Part shown: positions 1 through 10,981 of the stretch, one piece after another
Position numbering within the stretch: position 1 is the first letter of the stretch
How the letters are laid out: each line of letters starts with the position of its first letter
Origin: Cichorium intybus
Lineage: Eukaryota > Streptophyta > Magnoliopsida > Asterales > Asteraceae
Direction: 5' to 3'
DNA: 64,000 nucleotides
Assembly (NCBI GenBank): GCA_023525715.1
Contig: CM042013.1
Location: 83,378,494-83,442,493 of the forward strand
The notes under the pieces: generated by a model
Database searches by the model: none
What the model was told of the DNA's origin: nothing
The model's input: the letters and a program-made list of their open reading frames with translations, nothing else
Program-made: the position numbers and the translations under genes

Positions 1-1234
1 ACAAAAAGATTCGGTACTTCAAACTGAGTTTTTATTTATTTTTTTCTACTAATCGTTGTCGAGATAAAGTTTTATTTGAATTAACAATGTGTAAAATGCA
101 AGGACAATAAATTATGGCAAATTTTTAAAAATTTAGAACTTTACTGAGAAACCTTATTTTATCAATTTGTTTTTTGTGTATTAAGTTATAAAAGGATTCA
201 TAACTAAGTTATGGATTAAATTACGTACTTATTAAGTTTATTAAATAAAAAATTGAACTCCTCATAATAAGTAACAAACTTCGTAAATAACTACAACAAA
301 ATTGTCATCTTGTTTACATGACAAGCATCTAACATATCGAACAACCCCTCCATGGAAACGTCAATACTACTGACGTGGACATCTCCTTTGTCTCTTTGCC
401 ATAATGTCAGCAAGTTGTAAGTAGGAACATATGGAATAACAAGACCACATATATCTAAAAAAATATAGATAAGTCTGAATACGTTTTGTTCTCTAACGAA
501 ACACTTTGATTGCTTTGCTTACATAGCATGCTGACATGGCAAGCATCTATAATATTCATATCTAGCTAACACTCTCACACCACATCTGGCTTCTAAGCTG
601 GCTTTTTTTTTTTTTTAGTTTTTTTTCAACTTAGATGTTTGACGGACCAAAAACTAGATTATAAACTAGCATATAAGCTAGCGTTTTAAAATGCTACTAT
701 GAGTAACGTTTAAAGCAACTTTTTCATATATTCTAAATTTACCTTTCAATATACTACGTACTACACGTACTGATAAAACATTTATCTACAAATTTGATTT
801 CCATTTTCGAGAGTCATGTCACGAGATGCGAGAACTTCATGATAATATTGCGAATATGATATGGGATGCAATAAATTAAAATTAAAATCAGAAAACTTTT
901 ATTTAGTATTTACTTTAATCTAATTTAGTGTATTATGTTTTTTCCTATAATATTGGATTAAATTTGTGCATGTGTTTTTATGTCATTTTATGATTTCCAG
1001 GTAGTTTTATCAGTTAGTTTTTACCAAGCGTTATTTATTATCAGTCAGTTTTTTAGTTCAGCTAATTTTTCAGTTAGTCGCTAGTTTTCTAGCTATCCGC
1101 TAGTTTTTCAGTTAGTCTGCCAAACATAACTTTAATCTATAATCAATCAAATTTTCGTTAATCCTTGTAAAATATGTACTCCATTTTTTTTAGTGTCACC
1201 TAATTAATGATGTTGACATATGTGTTATGTTTAG
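1..1234. other. AT-rich stretch upstream of the bHLH exons
   Basis: I see no coding signature here. It is AT-rich with a T-run at 603-616. If the bHLH exons that follow belong to a gene starting left of the window, this would be a long intron. The upstream exon expected to encode the basic region preceding VRRTRISERM is not visible in it. Confidence 0.4.
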
Positions 1235-1702
1235 GTAAGAAGAACCCGGATAAGTGAGAGAATGAAGAAAATACAAGCATTGTTTCCTGACATGGACAAG
1301 GTAAATGTTTCTATCTCAAAAATTATATTTTTTATAATTTTTGTAACCATTTTTCATGGGTAGTACTTTTATGCGTAAATGATACATCAACTTAGAAATA
1401 ATGAGATCTCACAATTCCTTTACCCTTTTGCAGCAAACAAGCACGGCAGACATGTTAGATTTGGCTGTTCAATACATTAAAGATCTCCAAAAAGACTTGA
1501 AGGTTCATTTCCCATTGATAAAAATTGTCAAATTATAAAAACTTCCATTGATAATCATTCTACCCTGTTGGGATAAAAAATCAAGAGTTTCACATGTATA
1601 TCTAATGATGTCACTATATTTATTCTCATAGACTGCGTTTTGTTGAACATGTAGACTCTCAACAATGCACGGGCAAGGTGCACATGTTCAAGAAAACAAT
1701 AA
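1235..1702 (+). CDS. bHLH transcription factor (FBH/bHLH122-130 type), last three exons
   Basis: Three exons are readable: 1235-1300, 1434-1502 and 1655-1702, with AG before and GT after the internal boundaries and a TAA stop at 1700-1702. The first encodes VRRTRISERMKKIQALFPDM plus DK (end of the basic region, helix 1). The second encodes a helix 2 with TADMLDLAVQYIKDLQKDLK. The third encodes TLNNARARCTCSRKQ. This layout and sequence are typical of plant subfamily IX bHLH proteins (FLOWERING BHLH, bHLH122/128/130), which bind E-box DNA as dimers and act in flowering or stress transcription. The exons are in frame with each other and lack internal stops, so this may be the true 3' end of a gene starting left of position 1. 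The missing upstream exons and the nearby CACTA end leave open a captured or broken fragment. Confidence 0.72.
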
Positions 1703-2945
1703 CAGAAAGATTTGGCCACAGAAGTTGCATTATGTTATATTTTGGATTTGAAGAACACCAAAATATATCCACGGGTCATTATGAAGCCAACAATCTGTTT
1801 ATGCACTAATTAGTTGAAAGATATTGTATTATGTCATTTTATATATTCTAAGAATCTGATTCTGTTTTAGTGTGAGAATAAGTGAATACGAAGAAGTTTA
1901 GAAGGGGTCCGTAAAATAGAGGTAAATGGTGTAAATGTATTATAAATTATTAAATTTTGTAGCCAAGGTAGTTTTATTTTTGTTTACCGTTATAGATGGT
2001 TAATATGGTCACGAAGGAATGACAACTTGTGGTCTTACATTCCCAAATCTAAATGGCGTATGACATGTTAGGTACGTATTGCCATGCTACTTGCGATTAT
2101 TGAACGTAGTCTTTTGGCAATTAAAAAATGGTTGATTGCTAATTCGATGGGGTGCCAATATGCTTTCAGTTGATATTTTTGTTTACTGTTAATAATCTTA
2201 AAATTCAGCATTTTTAAGGAACATGTAGTTTTAAAAAGTCCATCCATACCGGTGCAATGATACTCGTCTTTTGCTCTTTTGCTTGTGACACATCAGCTTT
2301 ACAATTACCTTTACACAACAACAACAGATCCCAAGAATCTCATTGGAGAATGGTCTTCACGGTGTATCAACAAATACTTTAAACTTTTAAAAATATATCT
2401 TTAAGTATTCAGTTAAATAAAGTTAAAAGAATAAGATGAATGTAATACTTGATAATTTGATTAGATAAGAACTATTAAATATATAATAACAAACTTTTAA
2501 ACAAATAATGATGTAAATTATAAATTAATATGGTTAGAAATATAAATCATATGTTTATAATATGTAATAAAATTAAAAAGAATGAAACATGGCCAATCAT
2601 ATACATATATTAACATGGTTAATAGTGAACAAATATAAAAATTTGAAAAAAATATAATAATAATAATATAAATTTAGTAAATGAATTAAAATAATATACT
2701 AATTGAATAAATTATAAAATAAATTGATTTAATTGACAATGATTAATATGCAAACATTTTTTCCATTAACCATTCAGTACCATGAACCTTAAACGAAATC
2801 CCTAAATTGTAAAACCGACAACCTAAACCTAATCTCTAAAATAAGCTACTTTCCAAAAGAAACATTTTGCATATAAATTGCATGCTCTTTGTAATATTAT
2901 ATATTTTTTTTAAATAAGTTGGAGTTTACACATTGAACGTGGTGT
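1703..2945. other. intergenic AT-rich spacer
   Basis: This is probably the 3' UTR and downstream flank of the bHLH exons, then AT-rich sequence without a convincing reading frame, RNA gene or paired repeat. Confidence 0.4.
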
Positions 2946-3117
2946 CACTACAAACAAAATAACGTTTAATGGCATAGAAAAAATGCCACTAAATACCAAG
3001 AAAATGCCACTAAAAACCACATAGGCAATCAGCGGTACAAAAAAGATCCACTAAAAATGCTGCAACTAAAAGTATTTAGTGACACTTTTTTTTTGTCGCT
3101 GCAACAATGAATATTTT
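2946..3117 (+). mobile_element. CACTA-type transposon terminus (orphan end)
   Basis: The segment starts CACTACAAACAAAATAACG and is followed by subterminal motifs of the GCCACTAAA / AGTGACAC type. It aligns with the reverse complement of the right end of the CACTA element at 61949 (CACTACAAATAAAATGACATT, then TTTAGTGGCAT and an AGTGACAC-T-run), so it is the same family. The element should extend rightward. I find no partner end (TTTGTAGTG followed by the TGT expected from the 3-bp left flank), so it is truncated, or its other end lies elsewhere. Confidence 0.65.
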
Positions 3118-3282
3118 GCCAAATTATAACATTGTACTCTAATTTTTTCTCTACCTTAAGTAAAGTTGACTACTTTCAGTTCTTTTCTTATGGAAATATT
3201 GTTTTTTATAAATATTAATGCTTACATTTTCATAATTTATATTTTTTATATCATCTCGTGTAATATACGGGTCTCACAACTA

Positions 3283-3369
<87 letters not shown>
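3118..3369. repeat. AT-rich spacer with (TA)n microsatellite
   Basis: A nearly perfect TA dinucleotide run occupies about 3284-3367. The Sirevirus-like element inserted at its right edge, and its target duplication ATTAT is 3365-3369. Reading frames across the run encode only Ile-Tyr repeats and are not genes. Confidence 0.9.
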
Positions 3370-3373
<4 letters not shown>

Positions 3374-3707
3374 AGAACTAAGGTATGATCGATCGCACAA
3401 GAACACAAAGAATTCACACAAAAAACGATATTGAAACTCATACATAGATCTTTGATTAATAATATCGATACATTTACAAGAACCCTAGCCATTATACTTA
3501 TACTAGGGTTGAACTATGTATATGGAGTATCCCTACAAATCAAGGATAACTCCCAACTATAACTATGATAACTATGGAAATAAGATAATTACAAATAAAA
3601 AACAAGTCACGCTGCAGCTGATGGTTTGACACTGAACCAGCCATGCAGCGTGTGATCCTCTTTGACAGCATCAGATTCATCAGCTGATACTGATCAGCAG
3701 CCCAACA
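3370..3707 (-). repeat. 3' LTR of Copia copy 1
   Basis: It begins TGTTAGAACTAAGG and ends AGCAGCCCAACA on the plus strand. The mate is 19035-19372, of equal length with scattered differences. A minus-strand polypurine tract (GGGGGAGAT) lies just right of it, which makes it the 3' LTR. Confidence 0.92.
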
Positions 3708-3737
3708 ATCTCCCCCAATTTGATGATGTCAAAACTT

Positions 3738-4612
3738 CTAACAAAAAGAGGATATGCCGAGTGAAGCAACGAACTCAGCTTCAGTGAGGATCTCTGGCTT
3801 GATCCATTTGTACTCGAGGACATAGAGTTCAGTTTCCGTCTTCTTCAGCTCATGAGAAATTAGTAGATGGAAGGCCTCAGCTATTTCAACTTTGAAGCAC
3901 TCACATCGAAGATGGAAGAGATGATTAGTGGTTGCTTTTGGCAAATCATATGTTCTCATAAAACACATCTTCCCATTCGCATCTTCATAAAACATTCCAT
4001 GCACTGGGCTTCAGATAAGCTTAAAGGCTTCAGCAGGGACGCCCTCAGGAGGAACATTATTGATGTCTTTTGATCCATCAGGAATCAGATGCTCTTTTAT
4101 CTGAATATTCCTTCTTCTCCTTCTGGGATTGGGCTGAGACCCTTTGTCAGTACGATCATATGCAGGGACAAGATTTAGGTTGTGAGCTTTATCAATCCAT
4201 TTTTGAAAGGCAGCACGAAGCTCCTGAGAGTGCAACCCTTTATGCGTCTTAGTCACCTGCATCATTACCTCCCACTCAGTAAACACAAACTTTACAACTT
4301 CGTTTATAAACACTTGTTCAGGAACAAGTGAGCCTTGGTCTTTCCTTTGAAGGTGCAATAACAGAATCTTTTGGCCCTTGTTCTTCGAGTATCCAAATTT
4401 GACAATGGGAAGTACTGAGTGTCTTCTGGAGAACACACCAACATATTTGGCTAGATCAATCTTTCGATTTATGCTTTCAGCTCGACTGGTAGCCTTCCTT
4501 TGTTTTATAGCCATAGAGTCAAAATGACTCATGAGATGCTGTTACTGATTAATTCCCCCTTCCTCTTAGACCAGCTGCTGAGCCACTTGATCATCATTGA
4601 GAGAGATGATAC
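3738..4612 (-). pseudogene. env-like third ORF, C-terminal half (Copia copy 1)
   Basis: Minus-strand frames at 3738-4004 and 4011-4532 and a further stretch to 4612 encode the C-terminal part of the env-like protein. Recognisable blocks include MSHFDSMAIKQRKATSRAES and INRKIDLAKYVGVFSRRHS. The same blocks occur in copy 2 (20570-21760), so the frame is a shared element ORF and not a host gene. Its function is unknown; in Sireviruses such ORFs follow pol and are called env-like by position. The reading frame is broken near 4005-4010. At 4612 it stops abruptly at an inversion breakpoint; the N-terminal half now lies at 5873-8055 on the opposite strand. Confidence 0.8.
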
Positions 4613-4924
4613 TGACTGTAACCCTTGGAGGCTATAAAAGGAACCTCCTAGAACCCTAATATCCTGCGCCATTTTTCTGTCTCTCTGGAACTCTGCTGTT
4701 TTCTCCTCCATTGCTTGGGTGTAACTCCATTTGAGGTAGGATACTTTTGCTGCTAGCATCAAGAAGAATAATCAAAGGTTGGTTTTTCTTATTTTTGATC
4801 TTTAGAAATTATTGTTGGCCTCTAGGTTTTGTTATATGTTTATTAGAAGAAAAACATAGATCTTCATTATTAGGCTGCATGTGAACTTAGGATTTCTAGT
4901 TCATAGTTTGCTTAAAACCTTTCA
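4613..4924 (+). repeat. 3' part of a solo LTR (TGTTGGATTAGG family), displaced by inversion
   Basis: It reads from GACTGTAACCCTTGG through a TATA-like CTATAAAAGG to the LTR end AAAACCTTTCA. It is homologous to the 3' parts of the LTRs at 10203-10976 and 58592-59366. The missing 5' part is 8056-8549. Together, minus the 39-bp overlap, they give about 767 bp, matching the intact LTRs of 774-775 bp. Confidence 0.88.
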
Positions 4925-5872
4925 CTAACCTGTATCTCCCTTTTTATTGACTCCAACAGCAATCTTGAAACTTCCGTTTTTGGCGACGATTTATTTTCCC
5001 CTGGAAAGTAATTGACTTGACATGTCACCTTTTGATCTTCTTAAGGTGATATTGTCAGATATCTTCTTTATTTGACGGGGATCCTCATCCAGTCTGTAAC
5101 TCTGACACCCTCTGTTCCTAGAAGCATGCTGTTGTATGTGTCTAAGTCTCGCTTCTTAGTGGCAAGACCAGCCCTGAGATGTTATAGAGCCACTCACTTC
5201 CATCAATGTTCCAGCATTGTCTATTCACTGATGCAAGACTGCCCAGTCCCACTGATAAAATTAATTTCAGGGCCTAAGTGTTTTGCTTAGTATTTTCTCC
5301 TCCTGCCCCTGTCCCTGGAAGCATGCTGTCGTATGCCAAGTCTTGTGTCCTGCTGAGACACTAAGCACTAACCCGCCTCATCAGCTGATCACGAGTATCA
5401 GCTGAGGCTGTATTTTCTGGTCCTGTTAAAGACAAAGGGTTCTCTCGCAAGCTTCTTTCTGAATGATCTACCAGACCTTATCCCTAGATGCTGCTGCTGC
5501 ATGCACGCCATGCCAAGGCATTTCATCCCTCCACGTGTTGAAGCATAGACTTCAGTACGTGAGGCACTGACTGGTCCTTAAGTCAAGGGGTCCTGGTCCA
5601 CTGATGTTGAGATTAATCATTTCGCTTCCGTTGTTTATCTATCATATCTCAGCCTTAGGATTGTGACCGTTGATGAGTGCCACCTGTCCCTGACATTTTG
5701 GCATTATCATCATCACAATATCTCTTCCCGATCTTCCAGCCTGCCTTTTCACCTTCTCTTACCAATATCCTCTCACATACCTTAAATTAACCCTTCTCTC
5801 TCTCTCAACAACAAAAAACCCTCTCTTATTCGATAAACCTCTGCAAAACCCTAAATCTTCTTCTGTGATTTC
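4925..5872 (+). other. env-like leader region (inverted)
   Basis: This is noncoding sequence between pol and env of the element, shared with copy 2 (32869-33840, opposite strand); the homologous stretch around 5100-5275 matches 33400-33590. Just before the env ATG it becomes C+T-rich (5790-5830), like a 5' untranslated leader, which hints at a separate env transcript. No promoter can be proven from sequence. Confidence 0.55.
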
Positions 5873-8055
5873 ATGGCGCCTGTGTTTGAGTTCGTTCCTC
5901 CCAATGAACTTTTCAAGGCTGAATCAACTCCAGCTTCCCACATTTTGATTCAACTAACCAACGTTGCTGCCGTGGTCACCATTCCCACCAAACTAAAGGA
6001 TCAGGGTTTCGAACCGTTCATCAATTTTCCTGAAGGGTCATCTGTTGAATTTTGAAACCTCTGGATTGGCTGAAGTGTTCAAGCCATATGCCATTGCTAA
6101 ATTCTGGTATACTTGCGACTTCCATTCAGACTCACCCTCCATTGTGGGTACTATTCTCAATGGATCTAAAGAAGTGACTTTTACAATCGACTCATTCAGA
6201 CGATGCCTACGTCTTCCCTTCTCTACACCATTTACCTGTCTTCCATCTGAAGAAGACACCAGGTTAGTTGTAAATCTTCTGGCGTACGATCTCTCTCTTG
6301 CTGGTAAGAGGGACGCTGATAAAGTTGTTCTTCGTTAATGCTTCCCTGCCGGATGGAAGTTTTTGACCGAGATTATTGGTCGTTGTCTGGGGTATAAACA
6401 AAGTAGTCTTGATCAGCTTAACCTCTAAGAGCTTCGACTACAAGGCTCACACTAGTGAGTCTCATCAACTACAAGGCTCACACTGCGTATGTTGCCTTCC
6501 CAAGGTTTTTGGCTCTTGCCATCAATTTTGAGTGTCCTGCTTACTTCTCTGCTGAAGACGAGGACTGCACCTTTCTTACGTTGACTTCAAAGATCTTCGT
6601 TTTAGCACGTGCTGCCACTGATATACCATTGCTCCCATGCATGACTGGATGGACTCTGAATCCTTATCAGGGGTAATGTCTTCCCAGGTCCACTCATCCA
6701 GACCTTCCTACTGTCAGCCTGGCTCACTCTGAAGACTCTTCCAGTTCGTCTAATGCCTCTGCTACTCATCAGTCTGAACAACGTGAATCACCTCCTGTTG
6801 TCAACACTGCAAATCTCTCTCATCAGTCCTCTCCTCAAAATGAAGACATCTTTCCCTCACAGCAAAGTCCCTCGTCTTCTGAAGAAACTAACTCGGAAGA
6901 CTCTGATTCGTCTTCCATTGAGTCTGAGAAGGAATCGTCTGATGATTCCACTGCTGATGATGATGTTACATTATTTTCCCTTAAGGATGTCGTCTATGGT
7001 CCATATAAAATCTCTCTTGTTCATGAGATTCTTTCCCCTGAACGAGGTAACTTGCACATCCGGTTTGCCTCTGAATCTCCTCTACTTAAATCCACTCCTG
7101 AAGTCATGGAAAGAACGCATCAGTCCCCTCCTCACTATCCTCAGCTGTGACGAGTTAGTACGCATGTCAGGTTCTTGTCTCCTCCCCTTGACACTGAGCC
7201 TGCCTCCACTACCAGCTCTTCTCAGCTAGATAGTATTCAATCCATACTGAAGACCTTAGTGGAATAGTCTCAGTCCCAATCCACCCGCATTCTCCAGATC
7301 AAAACTGATGTGGCCTACATTAGAGGTCTTCTTGTTTGGGCTCTCAATAATGTCGTTCCAGTTGGCTCTGATCTACCTCCTCCTCCTCCTCCTCCAGGGA
7401 ATCATCCGTATCATCCTCCTTCACCTCCTGGTAATACTCCTCCATCTCCTCCACCTGTTGATGATGCCAAAAAGGGGGAGAATACGGATGGCAATGGCGA
7501 TGATAAAATAAACTGCTCTCAAAATGATCCTCCTCTAATTCAGGATTTTTAAATGACTCAGGGGGAGTGATCCAATGCTCTTCAGCTGATAGAGCCTCCC
7601 CCTGCATCTTGCGCTGAGGGGGAGCCATTTGCCACTCTAACATCTCTTGCTGAGGGGGAGTCAAAAGAAAGCTCTAAACCTGAGGGGGAGCCAGGGTCAG
7701 TTGATGAAGAAAGGAACAATGAATATATGGCCCAAGACAGTGATGATGAGGAAGGCTTATTTGACTTGCCCTAAAGAAGATCAAGGTTCTTCCATTCCTG
7801 TGTCTGATGATCCTCTTCCAGTTCCTAATGCTGATCACCTGTCTGCTGACATCCCTTAATATGATGTTCTTCTGGTCAATAAAAGGAAACGAACTACAGA
7901 GTCATCCTCAGCACTAGAATCTTCAAAACGTCAAAAGCTTTCTCCTTTTATCCTTCAATTAGTTGAGGAGTGGTGTATGTCTGTTGATCAGGTTGAAGGA
8001 TTTGCTACTGAGCACAATCTAGTTTTGACAAATCGTATCATCTCTGTCAATGATG
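5873..8055 (+). pseudogene. env-like third ORF, N-terminal half (inverted, decayed)
   Basis: It starts at ATG 5873 with MAPVFEFVPPNELFKAESTP and continues, with frame changes near 6050, a stop near 6336 and several later breaks, to LTNRIIS near 8040. Blocks shared with copy 2 include YAIAKFWYTC, FRRCLRLPFS, YVAFPRFLALAI and PCMTGWTLNPYQG. A proline-rich stretch follows (SDLPPPPPPPGNHPYHPPSP near 7367-7430). The protein belongs to the plant transposon-associated env-like family common in Asteraceae Sireviruses (family memory, not searched). It is out of place because the block is inverted: it reads plus while the rest of the element reads minus. Confidence 0.78.
7471..7690 (+). repeat. repeated polypurine motifs (AGGGGGAG) in env region
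   Basis: Five copies of a polypurine core are spaced through 220 bp: 7471-7480, 7559-7568, 7614-7625, 7651-7660 and 7681-7690. Copy 2 has comparable complements around 21830-21945. Multiple polypurine tracts upstream of the 3' LTR are a described hallmark of Sireviruses, which supports that assignment. Confidence 0.7.
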
Positions 8056-8549
8056 CTAGGAGGTTCCTTTTATAGCTTCCAAGGGTTACAGTCAAAACCC
8101 TAGAGGACCCTCCTTAATGGACAAGCCTGTTGACCATTTGGACCAAGCCTTCTAAACCCTAATTAGGGTTTCGAAGTTATGGAGGTGGCCTCCACAATTT
8201 CGCAAACTTAAGGCTTCCACCGGCTAGCCAGTTATTCAACTATTGAATAAATACAAAACCAGTCCCTGCACTTTTAATTAATTAAATTAATCATTGAATT
8301 AAATCCAATTAATTCTAGATTAATTTCTAATTAATTATTATAGTTTCTAATTAATATATTAACACTTAAATATATTAATAAACTATTTATTTTATTTCTA
8401 TCGATTTATTATACAATTAATAAATCAACCTCTCTCTCTATTTAACTCTACACCAATCCTCCAGCTCTGAGGGCAACCCAAATGGACTTTGCTTCAATTA
8501 ATAATATTAATACAATTTATAAGTCATGGCTTAGACACCTAATCCAACA
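8056..8549 (-). repeat. 5' part of a solo LTR (TGTTGGATTAGG family)
   Basis: Read on the minus strand it starts TGTTGGATTAGGTGTCTAAG and runs to CTATAAAAGGAACCTCCTAG, where the inversion junction cuts it. The rest of the LTR is at 4613-4924. The right flank GTTAG (8550-8554) is half of the insertion duplication. Confidence 0.9.
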
Positions 8550-8611
8550 GTTAGTTGTACAAGACACACACAAATTACAAGAGAGAAAATATACAAAAGA
8601 GAAAAGAAAAA

Positions 8612-9026
8612 ATGTCTGTGACCCCATTTCGCCGTTGGGATAAAGTAGAAGTGAGCTGATGGAATGAGAGTTTAAGGGCGGTTGGTATGGAGGGGTTATC
8701 GTTGGGGTATGGCTGGAGAGATTTGAGGTGCGGCTTACATCGCTTACGGATGGAGAGACTAGTCGTCCCATGGTTGTGCATGTGGGATGGGGAACGCTGT
8801 AGTATGTTCTACCAAAAGTGATAGTGGAGTTCAAGCCACATGATATGATGGAGGTGTGGTACCAAAGAGGATGGTGGCCAGGAATCATTTTACGTGCAAC
8901 TATATAGCAGCAGTTTGTGGTGAAGTTGGATGAGGGGCAAGAGGAGATCGTTGTGCATGAGAGTGAGCTCAGGATTAGTCAACTGTTTACTTTTGGGAAC
9001 CCGTAAGTGTGGCAATATTTCAAATG
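8612..9026 (+). pseudogene. antisense ORF with two Agenet/Tudor-like repeats, copy 1
   Basis: On the strand opposite to pol, an ATG at 8612 opens a decayed frame beginning MSVTPFRRWDKVEV. Allowing frame changes, a first Agenet-like block follows (ESEFKGGWYGG, then FEVRLTSLTDGETSRPMVV). A second block has FKPHDMMEVWYQRGWWPGII, QQFVVKLDEGQEEIVVHE and SELRISQLFTF. Agenet domains are plant Tudor-like modules that often come in pairs and bind modified histones or act in chromatin. The pattern (GD/WD-x-VEV, a G-W-W/Y core, a hydrophobic-V-R/K-L strand, then ELRI) fits. Several stops and at least one frameshift make this copy non-coding today. The related block at 33850-34191 sits at the same place in copy 2, so it came with the ancestral element. 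What it did for the element is unknown; antisense extra ORFs are known in other plant LTR elements. Confidence 0.62.
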
Positions 9027-9131
9027 TTAAATGAATGTATTTTTATTTTTGAGAATGAAAATATTTAGTTTTTATCAGTTTTATGTGAAACAATAACAAA
9101 ACAAACGATATAACTAAAATACATAACAAAC

Positions 9132-10202
9132 TTATTGAGAGATCATTCCTAATTCTCCAATGAAGAACAACATCTTCTGCTCGTCGAGTGGCTTAGTGAA
9201 AATATCTGCTAATTGCTGCTCAATAGGAATGTACATCAGTTCGATCTTTTCTTTTTAAATTATGTCGCGAATGAAGTGATTCCTGGTGTCGATGTGCTTA
9301 GTCTTTAAATGTTGTACATGGTTCTGGGAAATGATAATAGCACTTGTGTTGTCACTGCAAATGGGTGTCTTGGTGAAAAAGAACCCATAGTTCATCAGTT
9401 GATTTTGAATCTACAGGACTTGTACACAGCATCTACCAGCAGCTACATATTCAGCTTCAGCTGTTGAGCAAGCCACTGATGTTTGCTTCTTGCTGGACCA
9501 GCTGATCAGGCGATTTCCCAGAAGCTGACAACCACCAAAAGTACTTTTTCGATCTAAGAAGCATCCTGCAAAGTCAGAGTCAGTGAATCCAACTAAATCA
9601 AAATTAGACTCACAGGGATACCAAAGACCCAGAGAAGGAGTATGCTTGAGATAGCGAAAGAGTCTTTTCACAGCATTTAGGTGAGACTCCTTGGGGTTGG
9701 CTTGAAAACGTGCACACATGCTGGTGGCAAAGACTATATCAGGTTGACTTGCAGTGAGGTGGAGCAACGAGCCAATCATGCCTCTGTAGAGAGAAGCATT
9801 CACATCAGCACCAGAGGGGTCAGCTGATAGATGGATTGAAGTGCTCATTGGAGTCTTTGCGGGCTTGTAGTTAGCAAATGAGAATTTCTTCAGCATGTCC
9901 TGAATGTACTTTTTCTGATAATGAAGATCCCCTGAGATGTTTGTTTGACTTGGAGTCCCAAAAAGAAGGACAGCTCACCCATCATGCTCATTTCGAATTT
10001 GGGCGACATAACAACAGCAAATTCTTCACTCAGCTTATCATTGGTTGTACCAAAAATGATGTCGTCTACATAAACTTGAGCAAGTATGATGTCATCTCCT
10101 GACTTCTTGATGAAAAGGGTGTTTTCGATAGCACCTCTATGATACCCTTTGTCCAGGAGCTATGCAGTCAGTGTGTCATACCATGCCCTAGGTGCTTGTT
10201 TT
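9132..10202 (-). pseudogene. Copia RNase H and C-terminal reverse transcriptase (copy 1)
   Basis: Minus-strand remnants end at TAA 9132-9134 after FIGELGMISQ. The longest frame (9411-9896) has RT/RNase H linker text MLKKFSFANYKPAKTPMSTS and RNase H signatures TDSDFAG and STAEAEYVAAG (catalytic D and E positions). Upstream, RT continues toward 10202 with frameshifts. The solo LTR at 10203-10976 interrupts the RT at the point corresponding to VYGLK|APRAWYDTL. It is inactive. Confidence 0.88.
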
Positions 10203-10976
10203 TGAAGGGTTTCTATGCAATCAATGAACACAAAATATTCCTAAGGTTCACATGCAACCCTAATAAGATCTATGTTTTCTTCTATGAATATTAGAACTAA
10301 AAACCTAAAGGATACAATTCAATTCTAAAGAAGAATTAGGAAAACCAACCTTTGATCTTATGATCCTTCAAGCAAGCAGCAAAAGAATCCTGCCTCAAAT
10401 GCAAGTCACACCCAAGTGATGGAAGAATCAGTCCAGCAGAGTAATTCCAGAGAGATGGAGGCGTGGGATTTAGGGCACCCAGGGGGTTCCTTATATAGCC
10501 TCCTAGGGTTACACCTGAAACCCTAGAAAGCCTCCAAGTGGACAAGGCTTTTAGCCACTTGGACCAGACTCCCCAAAACCCTAATAGGGTTTCGCCAAAA
10601 CCCTGGAGGCTCCTCCACGGTGGCGCCAACTTTGCCCCAGGTTTTTACCTGGCCAGTTATTCAACTATTGAATAAATGCCAAACCAGTCCCTTCACCTTT
10701 TAATTAATTAATTTAATCACTGAATTAAATCCAATTAATTCTAGATTAAATCTTAATTAATTATTATAGTTTCTAATTAATATATTAACACTTAAATATA
10801 TTAATAAACCATATATATATTTTTTCTATTGATTTATTATACAATTAATAAATCAACTATTCTCTCTACTGAACTATATATCTATCCTCCATCTATGAGG
10901 GCAACCCAAATGAACTTTGCTTTTATTCATAAGATAAATACAATTATAAGTCACGGCTTAGACACCTAATCCAACA
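10203..10976 (-). mobile_element. solo LTR (TGTTGGATTAGG family)
   Basis: A complete 774-bp LTR reads on minus from TGTTGGATTAGGTGTCTAAG to ACCCTTCA. It has a TATA-like CTATATAAGG near 10490 and is flanked by the direct repeat GTTTT (10198-10202 and 10977-10981). No internal region remains, so it is the product of recombination between two LTRs. It splits the RT of copy 1. It is the same family as the element at 52099-59366. Confidence 0.93.
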
Positions 10977-10981
10977 GTTTT

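Larger units (their letters stand above)
4613..8055 (+). other. inverted segment within Copia copy 1
   Basis: Relative to copy 2, this block is reversed. It begins with the 3' part of a solo LTR (4613-4924, plus), followed by the env leader (4925-5872) and the env N-terminal half (5873-8055, plus). The 5' part of the same solo LTR follows outside the block in minus orientation (8056-8549). The solo LTR's target duplication is found as CTAAC at 4925-4929 and as its complement GTTAG at 8550-8554. Both junctions carry short duplications: about 21 bp of env (GTATCATCTCT-TCAATGATG) and about 39 bp of LTR around CTATAAAAGGAACCTCC. Confidence 0.88.

Noticed and set aside
3166..3492. Reading frames of 60-70 codons across the TA run on both strands
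   Set aside because: They encode only alternating Ile-Tyr from a microsatellite.
5072..5290. 72-codon frame resembling one in copy 2 on the other strand
   Set aside because: The similarity is explained by the shared noncoding env leader; codon-level conservation is not evident.
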